Virus record (IMG/VR): IMGVR_UViG_3300035034_002217
Coordinates: 1 to 35,460 of that record
Length of the DNA: 35,460 nucleotides
Source of the DNA: a virus
Strand: one strand, 5' to 3'
Part shown: positions 20,792-27,977 of the stretch, piece by piece
Numbering within the stretch: the first letter of the stretch is position 1
How the letters are laid out: each line of letters starts with the position of its first letter
Translations under genes and position numbers: made by a program
The notes under the pieces: model-generated
What the model saw: only the letters and a program-made list of their open reading frames with translations
Database searches by the model: none
Told to the model about the DNA's origin: nothing

Positions 20792-22411
20792 ATGACCAAA
20801 TTGCTCGATCGCCACGGCGCGCCTTTGCGGGCGTCGGCTTACAGTGGTTTCGGTGGCGGCTTTGGCGGTGGCGGGGGCTTTGAGGGCGCGCGCTCTGATC
20901 GCCAGCAAACCCGCGCGTGGCCGTCATTCTCCATCCCTTCCAGTAATGAGACGATGGGGGCGCGCCAGCCAACCTCGGCCCGCGCCCGTGACCTTGTCCG
21001 AAATAATGGCAACGCCAAAGGCGCGCAGACGAAACAGATTGCCCGCGTCATCGGAAAGGGTCGGCGGTTCCGCTGTCGCCCTGACCATGAAGCGCTCGGC
21101 ATTTCAACGGATCAGGCGCGCGAGCTTGGCCGTGCGATTGAGCGCGAGCTGGCGCTCTGGGGCGGCGGCATGCGGCCCCAGTGCGACATCGGACGCGAAA
21201 TGTCCTACGGCCAGATGCAGCGCGTAATGTACGCCGACCGCTACACGGCGGGCGAAAACACGGCAGCGATTCGCTGGCGTCCCAATCGCGGCACGCGCTA
21301 CGCCACCTGTTTACAGCTGATTGACCCTGAACGGCTCGGCAACGCGAACGACATGCCTGATACCCCGCAAAAGCGGCAAGGCATCCATTTTAGCGACGAT
21401 GGCGAGCCAACGGCTTACGACATTCGCCGATTTCACCAAGGCGACGTGGCGATGGGCGCGTGGGCGTTTGAGTGGGACGAGCTGCCGCGCTTTGACGGCG
21501 ACGGGCGGCCCGTTCTGGTCCACGGCTTTACCGCCGACCGCGCCGAACAGGTGCGCGGGCTTTCAGCGTTCGCTTCAATCCTGATCGCGTTTCGTGACGT
21601 GCAACGGTTTACAGAGGCGGAACTTGGCGCGGCAATTATCAACGCGCTGTTCGCGGCCTTCGTGAAATCAAACTTTGACCCGATTGCGGTGGCCGAGTCG
21701 CTGGGCCTCGAAGGCGGCGGTGATTTGGCGGGCCAGGTGCAAAGCTGGCAAAGTGTGCGCGGCGAAATTGCGGCGGACGGCTATCGCATCGGCGACAACC
21801 TGCTGCCTGTTCTGGCCCCCGGCGACGATGTCAGTGTGCCAACTGGCGGACGCAACACGGGTGGCTTTGATCAATTCGCGGGCGCGGTCCATCGCGGCAT
21901 CGCCAACGGCCTCGGCATGGACGCGCCAACCTTCACGGGCGACCTGTCCGGCGTCAATTATAGCTCGCTGCAGTACGGCCTCGCGGGCATTTGGGATCTG
22001 GTCACGGGCGAGGGGTTTGAGTTTGATAGCGACACGCTGGCGCCGATTGAATACGCGGTCATCCAAGAGGCGTTTGAGCGCGGTTACATCACGGAGCCGT
22101 CGGGCGCGGACCACAGCTTTGACGACCTGCCGCAAGCCTATTTGAACGGGCGTCACATCGGCCCGGGCCGTCCTCAAATCGACCGCGTCAAGAATGCGCA
22201 AGCCAGCGCACTCGAAATCTATCTCGGCCTGGACTCAGCAACAAATATCGCAGCGGAAAATGGCCGCGATTACGAAGAAATCCTCGCCGACCAAGCCGAA
22301 GAACGCGCGCTCGCCGAGCAGTACGGCTTCGTGCGCGCCACGCTGTCCGAAGTTGGCGGCGTCAAAAGCGAAGACCCAGACCAAGCGCAACACCCCGAAA
22401 CGAGACCCTAG
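20792..22411 (+). CDS. portal protein, lambda GpB family
   Basis: 539-aa dodecameric portal candidate. A Gly-rich N-terminus (GFGGGFGGGGGF) precedes ARDLVRNNGNAKGAQTKQIA and the family-typical RADRYTAGEN-like region (MYADRYTAGENTAAIRWRP). YDIRRFHQGDVAMGAWAFEW, HGFTADRAEQVRGLSAFASI and LGMDAPTFTGDLSGVNYSSL are hallmarks of the lambda portal family (QIRGIS-type turn, the GLP-type helix and the NYSS motif). Gene order with terminase, gpW and an S49 protease confirms it. The C-terminus is charged. Confidence 0.93.
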   Translation: MTKLLDRHGAPLRASAYSGFGGGFGGGGGFEGARSDRQQTRAWPSFSIPSSNETMGARQPTSARARDLVRNNGNAKGAQTKQIARVIGKGRRFRCRPDHEALGISTDQARELGRAIERELALWGGGMRPQCDIGREMSYGQMQRVMYADRYTAGENTAAIRWRPNRGTRYATCLQLIDPERLGNANDMPDTPQKRQGIHFSDDGEPTAYDIRRFHQGDVAMGAWAFEWDELPRFDGDGRPVLVHGFTADRAEQVRGLSAFASILIAFRDVQRFTEAELGAAIINALFAAFVKSNFDPIAVAESLGLEGGGDLAGQVQSWQSVRGEIAADGYRIGDNLLPVLAPGDDVSVPTGGRNTGGFDQFAGAVHRGIANGLGMDAPTFTGDLSGVNYSSLQYGLAGIWDLVTGEGFEFDSDTLAPIEYAVIQEAFERGYITEPSGADHSFDDLPQAYLNGRHIGPGRPQIDRVKNAQASALEIYLGLDSATNIAAENGRDYEEILADQAEERALAEQYGFVRATLSEVGGVKSEDPDQAQHPETRP

Positions 22412-22414
22412 ATC

Positions 22415-23449
22415 ATGCCTCAATCTCTGAGCGCGCTTGTGGCGCGTCACACCAACACACAGCCCGTCTACATGGCCCCCAGTCACGCGCAGGGCGTCTT
22501 GCAGCAAATCCTGAACGCGGAACCAACCGCGCTGCGCTCGCCTTCAAGGCTGCAGGCAGCCTTGAAGGTTTTGAGTCGGCCATTTGCTAAGCCGCTTGCG
22601 CGGCAGAATGGCGAAGCGGGTTCCACGCCTGCGGCGCATGAACCGGGCTTAGGGCTGTCGCCAGCCTCTGCGATGGAAGATATTGAAAGCCGCGCGCCAG
22701 AATTTTCAGCTTACGCACCGCTCTGGATGGGCGACGATGTTGAGGATCTGGATTGGGGGATGTCGCTAAAAGATGGCATTGCCACGCTTAACCTCGACAC
22801 GCCTATCGGGTCGAATGGCTACTGGTACTGCGGTCACTATTATCACGGTTATGACAGCCTGAATGCCGCCATCCAAACGGCGCTGGCTGACCCGCGTGTG
22901 AATGGCATCTTTCTGCGGATGGATTCGCCGGGCGGTGTTGTGCATGACGGGCTGAATGTCCTGACTGAGACACTGCGCGCGGCTGACAAGCCGATTTGGG
23001 TGTTTGCGGACATGGCGTGCAGCGCGGCTTACTGGATTGCGGCGCAGTGTCCTTGGATTGTCGCGCCCTCGACGGGTATGGTTGGATCCATCGGCGCGTG
23101 CATCGTTCACACCGAATTTGCCGACTTCCTTGAAGCCGAGGGCGTCAAGGTCACGGGTATTGCCTTTGGCGACAATAAACTCGACGGCGCGCATTTCCAG
23201 CACCTCAGCGACGATGCCCGCGCGCACCTGCAGGCTTTTGTCGATGAGGCTGGCGAGCGGTTCGTCGAAGCAGTCATCACGGGTCGTCCGTCACTGTCTG
23301 CCGAGGCGGTCATCGCGATGGAGGCCCGCTGGTACGGTGCGCGGCATTCCAATCCCGATTTGTCTGGTCACGATCTTCGTCTGGTTGATGAGATCATGAG
23401 CGAACAACAGGCTTTCGAGGCGCTGGTCGCCGCGACGCAGGCCGTCTGA
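22415..23449 (+). CDS. S49-family capsid maturation protease (GpC-like)
   Basis: 344-aa SppA-like serine protease expected to cleave scaffold and portal in the prohead. MDSPGGVVHDGL (~169-180) is the oxyanion-region motif, ADMACSAAYWIAAQ carries the nucleophile Ser (~203), and AFGDNKLDGAHF carries the general-base Lys (~255). Residues ~41-86 are an unusual insertion encoded by a 28-bp perfect palindrome and repeat copy 13 (GEAGSTPAAHEPGLGLSPAS). The natural domain resumes at the ESRAPEFSAYAPLW region. No scaffold fusion is present; the following gene fills that role. Starts 3 nt after the portal stop. Confidence 0.92.
   Translation: MPQSLSALVARHTNTQPVYMAPSHAQGVLQQILNAEPTALRSPSRLQAALKVLSRPFAKPLARQNGEAGSTPAAHEPGLGLSPASAMEDIESRAPEFSAYAPLWMGDDVEDLDWGMSLKDGIATLNLDTPIGSNGYWYCGHYYHGYDSLNAAIQTALADPRVNGIFLRMDSPGGVVHDGLNVLTETLRAADKPIWVFADMACSAAYWIAAQCPWIVAPSTGMVGSIGACIVHTEFADFLEAEGVKVTGIAFGDNKLDGAHFQHLSDDARAHLQAFVDEAGERFVEAVITGRPSLSAEAVIAMEARWYGARHSNPDLSGHDLRLVDEIMSEQQAFEALVAATQAV
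22541..22568. repeat. 28-bp near-perfect palindrome inside the protease gene
   Basis: Arms CCTTCAAGGCTGC (22541-22553) and GCAGCCTTGAAGG (22556-22568) are fully complementary with a 2-nt spacer. It lies in frame at the start of the inserted linker, just upstream of repeat copy 13, and differs from all other stems in the window. Confidence 0.8.
22578..22659 (-). repeat. two-hairpin element, copy 13 (reverse orientation)
   Basis: The second hairpin comes first on the plus strand: GGCCATT-TGCTAA-GCCGC-ttgc-GCGGC-ag-AATGGC. GAAGCGGGTTCC, inner CGCC-tgc-GGCG, ATGAACC and CGGGCTTAGGGCTGT follow. It is translated as part of the N-terminal insertion of the S49 protease. Confidence 0.8.
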
Positions 23450-23496
23450 TCGAACTTAACCCCGCAACATTTGGCACTTTTAAGGAGACCCCCACA

Positions 23497-24042
23497 ATGT
23501 CCAAACGCGCTAAACCACAGCTTAGCAAGGCGCAGCAAACGCGCCTCGCCATGCTGAAAAAGCAGCAGACCAAAGCGTCTGCTGAAATCGCCGCAATGGA
23601 AGGCGAAGACGAAGCCGGCGCTGAAGAGGAAGAGGATGACGCCGTCACCGAAACCGAAACAGACGAAACCACGGCTGAAGGGTACGATGACAAACCCGAT
23701 GCCGAGACTGATCCCGACGATCCAGACGCCGAAGAAGATGACGAGGAAGATGACGAGGAAGATGACGAGGAAATGGAAGCGCGGGTTCAGCTCTTTCAAA
23801 ACCTGCCGCAAGCGCAGGGCCAGCGGGCGCTCGCTGCGGGTCTCGCTCGTGAAGGCACTAAACTGTCTGTCGCCAAATCTTTGCTCACCGCTGCGACACG
23901 CGGCGAGCGCCTCAACGCCCGCCAAGACTACGGCACCGCGCGCTCTGGCGGTGGTCGTCCAACAGGCGACAAAGCCGATGGCGCAAGCCTCGCGGCGTTC
24001 GCCAAGGGCGCTGGTTTCCGCGCACGTCGCAAGCGCGCGTAA
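23497..24042 (+). CDS. acidic scaffold-like protein
   Basis: 181 aa. A basic N-terminus (SKRAKPQLSKAQQTRLAMLK) is followed by a very acidic stretch (~35-90), including perfect tandem copies of a 12-bp unit coding DDEE. Then come a helical segment (LFQNLPQAQGQRALAAGLAR) and a basic C-terminus (AFAKGAGFRARRKRA). Position between the protease and the decoration protein, high helicity and charge are the features of assembly scaffolds. Sequence families for such proteins are poorly conserved, so this is a context-based call. SD AAGGAG precedes the ATG; a terminator-like hairpin follows. Confidence 0.6.
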   Translation: MSKRAKPQLSKAQQTRLAMLKKQQTKASAEIAAMEGEDEAGAEEEEDDAVTETETDETTAEGYDDKPDAETDPDDPDAEEDDEEDDEEDDEEMEARVQLFQNLPQAQGQRALAAGLAREGTKLSVAKSLLTAATRGERLNARQDYGTARSGGGRPTGDKADGASLAAFAKGAGFRARRKRA

Positions 24043-24049
24043 TTTAGGG

Positions 24050-24071
24050 GCCCGCTGCGGCGGGCTTCTTT
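24050..24071 (+). terminator. hairpin with T-rich tail
   Basis: Stem GCCCGC (24050-24055), loop TGCG, stem GCGGGC (24060-24065), then TTCTTT. It lies directly after the scaffold-like gene and before the decoration gene. It is probably a partial Rho-independent terminator that sets relative capsid gene expression. Confidence 0.6.
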
Positions 24072-24125
24072 CCACTTTGTTTTAAGGGGCTGGCGAGGCT
24101 GGCTCGAAATTAAGGACTGTTTTCC

Positions 24126-24476
24126 ATGGAAATCCTCAAAAGTGAAACCTACGATCCAACGCTCATCGAGCTTGGTGGCCAACCGCACTTTCAAAAGCTG
24201 ACAATCCTGTCTGGTGCGACGCTTGCTGCCGGAACTGTTCTAGCTGAGAGCGCGACCGCGACAAAGTACGAGGCGGCGGATGCTCTGGCAGATGTTGAGC
24301 CGTTTGTTTTGAAGGATGCTGTTGACGCATCGGCTGGCGATGTGGAGGCCATTGTCTACCGCGCGGGCCTGTTTGACTTCAATAAACTCACCGTGCCGTC
24401 TGGCGTCACGCTGAAGCAATTGCAGACCGCTTGGAAGGGCGCTGCGATGCACACGGTCTCTGCTGTCGCCGCTTAA
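24126..24476 (+). CDS. head decoration protein, lambda GpD family
   Basis: 116 aa, normal size for the family. EILKSETYDPTLIELGGQPH, then KLTILSGATLAAGTVLAE, is the beta-rich GpD-like core, and VLKDAVDASAGDVEAIVYRA, with the terminal VPSGVTLKQLQTAWKGAAMH, completes it. These trimers stabilise the expanded capsid lattice. Position between the protease/scaffold pair and the capsid gene matches lambda D. The TAAGGA SD is 11 nt upstream of the ATG. Confidence 0.9.
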   Translation: MEILKSETYDPTLIELGGQPHFQKLTILSGATLAAGTVLAESATATKYEAADALADVEPFVLKDAVDASAGDVEAIVYRAGLFDFNKLTVPSGVTLKQLQTAWKGAAMHTVSAVAA

Positions 24477-24545
24477 CGCGGCAGCTTCGGCTACCACGGC
24501 GGCGCGCCGCTACACACCTAAACCCTGACTGAAAGGACTTATCCC

Positions 24546-25580
24546 ATGCTGGATATCCGCAACGCGTCCACCGCCGTTTTAATCGGTGCGATGTACAACC
24601 TCTATCGACCTTCAACCTTTATTCTCGATCTGGCTTTCCCGTTCGAAATGACTTTTGACACGGAAAAAGTGTTTTGGGATGAGGTCGCCGACAGCCGAAA
24701 AATGGCGACGTTTACGCCGCCAGATGTTCGCGCGAACCGCAACCAAGCGCAACTGTACGACACCAAGTCGATTACTGCGCCCTACATCAAGGAAGACGGC
24801 ATCATCAAACCCGGTCGCGCCCTGAAGCGTCTGGCGGGCGAGCAGCCGCTTGGTGAGCTGTCGCCTGAACAACGCTTTAATCTCATCGCGCTGGATGACC
24901 TCCTGCGTTACGAGCGCATGATTTTGCGCCGTAAAGAATGGATGGCTTGTTCAATTCTGCACACGGGTAGTGTGACGCTCACGGGCGAGAATTACGCCGC
25001 GCCAATCGTCGTAGACTTTGACCGCAATGACGATCATCAAGTCGTACTCACAGGGTCTGACCGCTGGGGTGAGACGGGTGTTAGCGTCATTAGTGACATT
25101 GAGGATTGGGCAACCACTGTTCAAACCACGTGCGGCGTCGCGCCACGCACAGTCGTGATGTCGGGCAGTGCTTGGCGTCAGGCGCGTAAAGATGAAGAGT
25201 TCCGCGAGAGCCTCGACATCCTGCGCGGTGGGTCGTCTAGCATCGAGCTTGGTCCAATTGTCCCTGAAGATATTAGCCACGCGCGTTACGTGGGTCACTG
25301 CGGTGATTTTGAAATCTGGATTTACGAACAGCAGGTTCAGGACACGGATGGCACCGCGATTAGCTTGATGCCTGCCAACACTGTCTGGATGCTATCGCCA
25401 GCGATGGAAGGGGTGCAGGCTTACGGCGCAATCCAGTCCGTTGACTCGCTTATTCCTGCGACTTTGTTTCCGCGCATCTACCCAGAGCGCAACCCAGACG
25501 GCTTGGTGGCGGAGGTGCAAGCTGCGCCAATTACCATCCCGCTTCGCATCGACGCGACGTTTCGCGCGACGGTTCGTTAA
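24546..25580 (+). CDS. major capsid protein, lambda GpE family
   Basis: 344 aa. Family landmarks are the N-terminal RPSTFILDLAFPFEMTFDTE (~20-39), then FTPPDVRANRNQAQLYDTKS (the variable P-loop/E-loop region), YIKEDGIIKPGRALKR, and the C-terminal LSPAMEGVQAYGAIQSVDSL, ending TIPLRIDATFRATVR. This is the HK97-fold capsid subunit of lambda-like heads. GAAAGGA lies 8-9 nt before the ATG. The gene is followed by a strong structured gap. Confidence 0.93.
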   Translation: MLDIRNASTAVLIGAMYNLYRPSTFILDLAFPFEMTFDTEKVFWDEVADSRKMATFTPPDVRANRNQAQLYDTKSITAPYIKEDGIIKPGRALKRLAGEQPLGELSPEQRFNLIALDDLLRYERMILRRKEWMACSILHTGSVTLTGENYAAPIVVDFDRNDDHQVVLTGSDRWGETGVSVISDIEDWATTVQTTCGVAPRTVVMSGSAWRQARKDEEFRESLDILRGGSSSIELGPIVPEDISHARYVGHCGDFEIWIYEQQVQDTDGTAISLMPANTVWMLSPAMEGVQAYGAIQSVDSLIPATLFPRIYPERNPDGLVAEVQAAPITIPLRIDATFRATVR

Positions 25581-25590
25581 GCCGCAGGGC

Positions 25591-25643
25591 ACAGTCACTG
25601 GGCGGCGGCGCTGCGTCGCCGTCCTATTGACTGTTCCAGTCAA
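25591..25643 (+). promoter_or_regulatory. two competing hairpins after the major capsid gene
   Basis: Structure A: ACAGTCA (25591-25597) pairs with TGACTGT (25628-25634) and encloses GGGCGGCG (25600-25607)/CGCCGTCC (25617-25624). Structure B: TTGACTG (25627-25633) pairs with CAGTCAA (25637-25643). Both need the same TGACTG, so they are mutually exclusive, as in attenuators. The position suggests control of read-through or of mRNA stability of the highly expressed capsid message. Confidence 0.5.
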
Positions 25644-25670
25644 ACTTCAGTTTCAAAAATGGAGGCCCTC

Positions 25671-26105
25671 ATGGCCAAAGAAAAACAGCTTACGACGTTC
25701 ACGATCTTGCTTGGTAGCTTTGTTGCGCGCGATGAGGCGGGCGAGAAAATCACAAAACGCGTTGGTGACGTGATTGAGTTGGACGATGAAGAAGCGGCGC
25801 AGCACGTTGCCACTGGCGCGCTGGTCGCAGGTGTTCCTGCCAAAACTGAAGACACGGCGCAAGAGTCGGTGAATGTTTCGGCTCTCAAAGGGCAAGTTAC
25901 CAAGGCTAAAAATGCGCTTGCTGATGCCGAAACCCGCGCGCTGGCGGCTGAGGCGGGGCAGGCGAAGGCCGAGCGGGCTTTGGACCTGCTCGCGGAGCTT
26001 GATGACGAAAACGTCAAGACCGCGCTTGAGGAGGTTGCGACGCAAATCGCAAATGAGCTGGCGGCTGCGGCGCAGGCTGAAGCCGACACAGCGGCCAACA
26101 CGTAA
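25671..26105 (+). CDS. FI-position head protein (unassigned)
   Basis: 144 aa from the ATG at 25671, which has GGAGG 5 nt upstream inside the alternative start codon region (25659). It has a short N-terminal beta domain (TTFTILLGSFVARDEAGEKI, then VGDVIELDDEEAAQHVATGA) and a long helical C-terminus (ALKGQVTKAKNALADAETRA, then ALEEVATQIANELAAAAQAE). Its place between the capsid and FII-like genes is that of lambda FI, which helps packaging, but sequence similarity to FI is not clear. Similar small E-to-FII spacer proteins are common in phages. Confidence 0.55.
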   Translation: MAKEKQLTTFTILLGSFVARDEAGEKITKRVGDVIELDDEEAAQHVATGALVAGVPAKTEDTAQESVNVSALKGQVTKAKNALADAETRALAAEAGQAKAERALDLLAELDDENVKTALEEVATQIANELAAAAQAEADTAANT

Positions 26106-26138
26106 CCGAACGCGGTTCGCTTCTAAAAGGATTGCACG

Positions 26139-26489
26139 ATGTCAGCTTGGGCGCAGCAAATACTTGACGGCAGTTACGCTGCGCCTAGCGCCGATGACGC
26201 GGTCCTGACGCCTGCGGGCGGCGGTGACGCTGCCCCGGGCCGTGTTTTTATGGCCTCTGGCGATGAGGCTTATCAGGGGGCTGGCATGTTTAGCCAGCCC
26301 GCGCTGGGCACACAGCAAATGCAGGTGCGCAAGTCGGACTGGTCGGCCCTGTCAAAGGGCGACACGGTGGACATTTTGTCGGCGGTTGGTGGGACGGTCC
26401 TGTCGCGCTGGCGCGTAACAGAAAAGCCGCTCTCGCTCGACCCCAAGCGCCTGACATGGACGTTCCAGTGTGTTGAGGTTGAGGTTTAG
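26139..26489 (+). CDS. FII-like head-tail attachment protein
   Basis: 116 aa, the usual FII size. The N-terminus is helical and acidic (WAQQILDGSYAAPSADDAVL); the C-terminal half is a beta barrel-like QMQVRKSDWSALSKGDTVDI followed by GTVLSRWRVTEKPLSLDPKR and FQCVEVEV, matching the head-tail joining pattern in which a small protein caps the gpW ring. It follows the FI-position gene and precedes the DUF6441 gene, which starts (GTG) just after its stop. The AAAAGG SD is clear. Confidence 0.75.
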   Translation: MSAWAQQILDGSYAAPSADDAVLTPAGGGDAAPGRVFMASGDEAYQGAGMFSQPALGTQQMQVRKSDWSALSKGDTVDILSAVGGTVLSRWRVTEKPLSLDPKRLTWTFQCVEVEV

Positions 26490-26492
26490 GCC

Positions 26493-27185
26493 GTGGACTT
26501 CGGCTTCGCGCTTGAGGGGTTTGGGCGCGCGGCGACAGGCGGGTATCAGATTTGGCGTGACAAGGTTCGCCAAGTGGTCCTAACGGCCAATCGCGGGGCT
26601 ATTGAAACCGCGATGGCAGACGGCAAGAATAAGCTGCGCGCCGATTTGCGGGCGGCGGGTTTGGGCGCTTTAGAGAAGTCGTGGCAATCGGAAATGTTTC
26701 CGCGTCGCGGTCTGGCTTGGGAGCCGTCTGGCCTGCTTTATTCCAAGGCTGAAATCATCGTTTCGGCGTTTGATGAGGGCGTCACAATCCGGTCAAAAGA
26801 TGGCGGCTTGCTCGCTATTCCGATCAAGGGCGGCTTTGCGGAGGATTTCCCAAATCCGCGCGGGGCCGAAACTAAAGTCGATTACGCGCGGCAAAAGTTC
26901 GGCGACCGCCTGTTCACCATTCCCGCCAGCGGGGATCGCCCTGCAATCTTGGCGGTTGAAATGGTCGGGCAGACGAAGACGGGACGCCTGACGACGCGGC
27001 GCAAAACGAAAACAAACAAGTACACTAAGGGCACGTTTACCGCGCCTTTGTTTTGGCTTGTGCCACAAGCGCGGCTCGAAAAGCGGCTCGATATTCAATC
27101 GACGTTTGACCAGATCGAACGCAAATTCTTTAGCGACTACACGCGCCAGCTCGCGCGCGAAATTAACCAAGCGGGGATTGATTGA
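26493..27185 (+). CDS. DUF6441-family tail protein (Z position)
   Basis: 230 aa with a GTG start. The block KLRADLRAAGLGALEKSWQS, then WEPSGLLYSKAEIIVSAFDE and GVTIRSKDGGLLAIPIKGGF, is the recognisable core of the DUF6441 phage family. A basic KTGRLTTRRKTKTNKYTKGT loop and a C-terminal helix follow. Its function is not established; the location matches lambda Z, a tail completion protein that connects tail and head. Its stop overlaps the next start (TGATG). Confidence 0.75.
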   Translation: MDFGFALEGFGRAATGGYQIWRDKVRQVVLTANRGAIETAMADGKNKLRADLRAAGLGALEKSWQSEMFPRRGLAWEPSGLLYSKAEIIVSAFDEGVTIRSKDGGLLAIPIKGGFAEDFPNPRGAETKVDYARQKFGDRLFTIPASGDRPAILAVEMVGQTKTGRLTTRRKTKTNKYTKGTFTAPLFWLVPQARLEKRLDIQSTFDQIERKFFSDYTRQLAREINQAGID

Positions 27186-27676
27186 TGCCAACAGCAATTG
27201 AGACCGCGCGCCAGCGGCTGCACACGGTGCTGAGGGCGGCGGGGGCGGCGTCGTCGGCCCTGCCCAGTGACATCCCGCGTAACCGCTCTCTGGTTGATGT
27301 GTTTCAGGATGTCAGCGCAGGCGGGGTAACGGGTAAGGGCTACGTCAACCTGATCGACGGCGACCGCCGCATCATCGAGAGCTTTCTGGGCGCGGATGGC
27401 AAGGGCGAAGACGAGCTGGCCGTCGCGGCAGTGATTGAATGGATTTATTTCGAGATTGACGAAGCCAAACGCACGGCGGGTTTTGACGCGGGCCTCGACG
27501 CGCTCGGCGCAGCGATTGAGGCGGTCGAGGATGACCCCCTCTGGGATCGGCTCGATGTCATCGGACTGGAAGAGGCGGACCTCTCGACAGGTCCACTACC
27601 CGGCATCACAGCGGCGCGCGTGGTTCTGGAAATCACGCTGACCAGCCGCAACTTGTTCGGGCGGGAAAAAAGGTAA
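27185..27676 (+). CDS. tail terminator-like protein (U position)
   Basis: 163 aa from the ATG at 27185; a TTG two codons earlier in the reading frame is not preferred. The fold looks alpha/beta: IETARQRLHTVLRAAGAASS, VNLIDGDRRIIESFLGADGK, AAVIEWIYFEIDEAKRTAGF and a terminal VVLEITLTSRNLFG strand. Size and order (after the Z position, before the tail tube) match lambda U, which caps the finished tail tube. Sequence identity to U is not evident by eye. A cluster of repeat copies follows directly. Confidence 0.6.
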   Translation: MPTAIETARQRLHTVLRAAGAASSALPSDIPRNRSLVDVFQDVSAGGVTGKGYVNLIDGDRRIIESFLGADGKGEDELAVAAVIEWIYFEIDEAKRTAGFDAGLDALGAAIEAVEDDPLWDRLDVIGLEEADLSTGPLPGITAARVVLEITLTSRNLFGREKR

Positions 27677-27683
27677 GATTTTT

Positions 27684-27764
27684 TATCCCGCGCTAAGAGG
27701 CTTGCGCCTCACGCGGGATGAAGCGGGTTCCACGTCGGTTTCACCGACGCATGAACTAAGCTGC
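27684..27764 (-). repeat. two-hairpin element, copy 14 (reverse orientation)
   Basis: ATCCCGCG-CTAA-GAGGC-ttgc-GCCTC-A-CGCGGGAT with 8-bp outer arms, then GAAGCGGGTTC, inner CGTCGG-tttca-CCGACG, CATGAAC. It lies in the gap after the tail-terminator-like gene. Its second hairpin is like copies 4 and 10; its inner stem is unique. Confidence 0.8.
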
Positions 27765-27789
27765 AGGCGCTTTTATCGCGCTGGTCGCG

Positions 27790-27842
27790 CTGTTTAGCGG
27801 GTTCCGTCGGCGGTGCCGATATGAACCAAGCTGAAGGCTCGG
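27790..27842 (-). repeat. partial two-hairpin element, copy 15
   Basis: GCGGGTTCC, inner GTCGGC-ggt-GCCGAT, ATGAACC and AAGCTGAAGGC. Only the first hairpin and its flank are clear; a TTTAG before it may be the remnant of the second hairpin. The orientation is that of copy 14. Confidence 0.6.
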
Positions 27843-27868
27843 CCTTCCTCAAAATTCACGGCAAGGGG

Positions 27869-27950
27869 CAACAGCCCTGAGCTCGGTTCATGTTGGCGAA
27901 GCCAACGGAACCTGCTTCGACCCCGTGCGGCGTAGCCGCTTAGCGGGGGC
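27869..27950 (+). repeat. two-hairpin element, copy 16
   Basis: ACAGCCCTGAGCTC, outer GGTTC/GAACC, inner GTTGGC-gaa-GCCAAC, TGCTTCG, then the second hairpin ACCCCG-t-GCGGC-gta-GCCGC-TTAG-CGGGG. It is a complete and well-paired copy and a good reference for the family. Confidence 0.85.
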
Positions 27951-27977
27951 AACAATTTAACTTCAGGAGTAATCTTC

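Larger units (their letters stand above)
27677..27977. other. 301-bp non-coding gap filled by three repeat copies
   Basis: The gap between the U-position and tail-tube genes consists almost wholly of repeat copies 14, 15 and 16. No gene is seen. It is the only place where the elements lie fully outside reading frames. The tail-tube gene has its own SD (AGGAG) beyond the last copy. Confidence 0.6.

Noticed and set aside
5869-27950. Two-hairpin elements as Rho-independent terminators or CRISPR repeats
   Set aside because: No T-tracts follow, most copies are translated, and copies are dispersed with variable stems rather than regularly spaced identical repeats with unique spacers.
5869-27950. 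A RAYT-type or other transposase that could move the elements
   Set aside because: No protein in the window has the expected HUH or DDE motifs. If such an enzyme exists, it is elsewhere.
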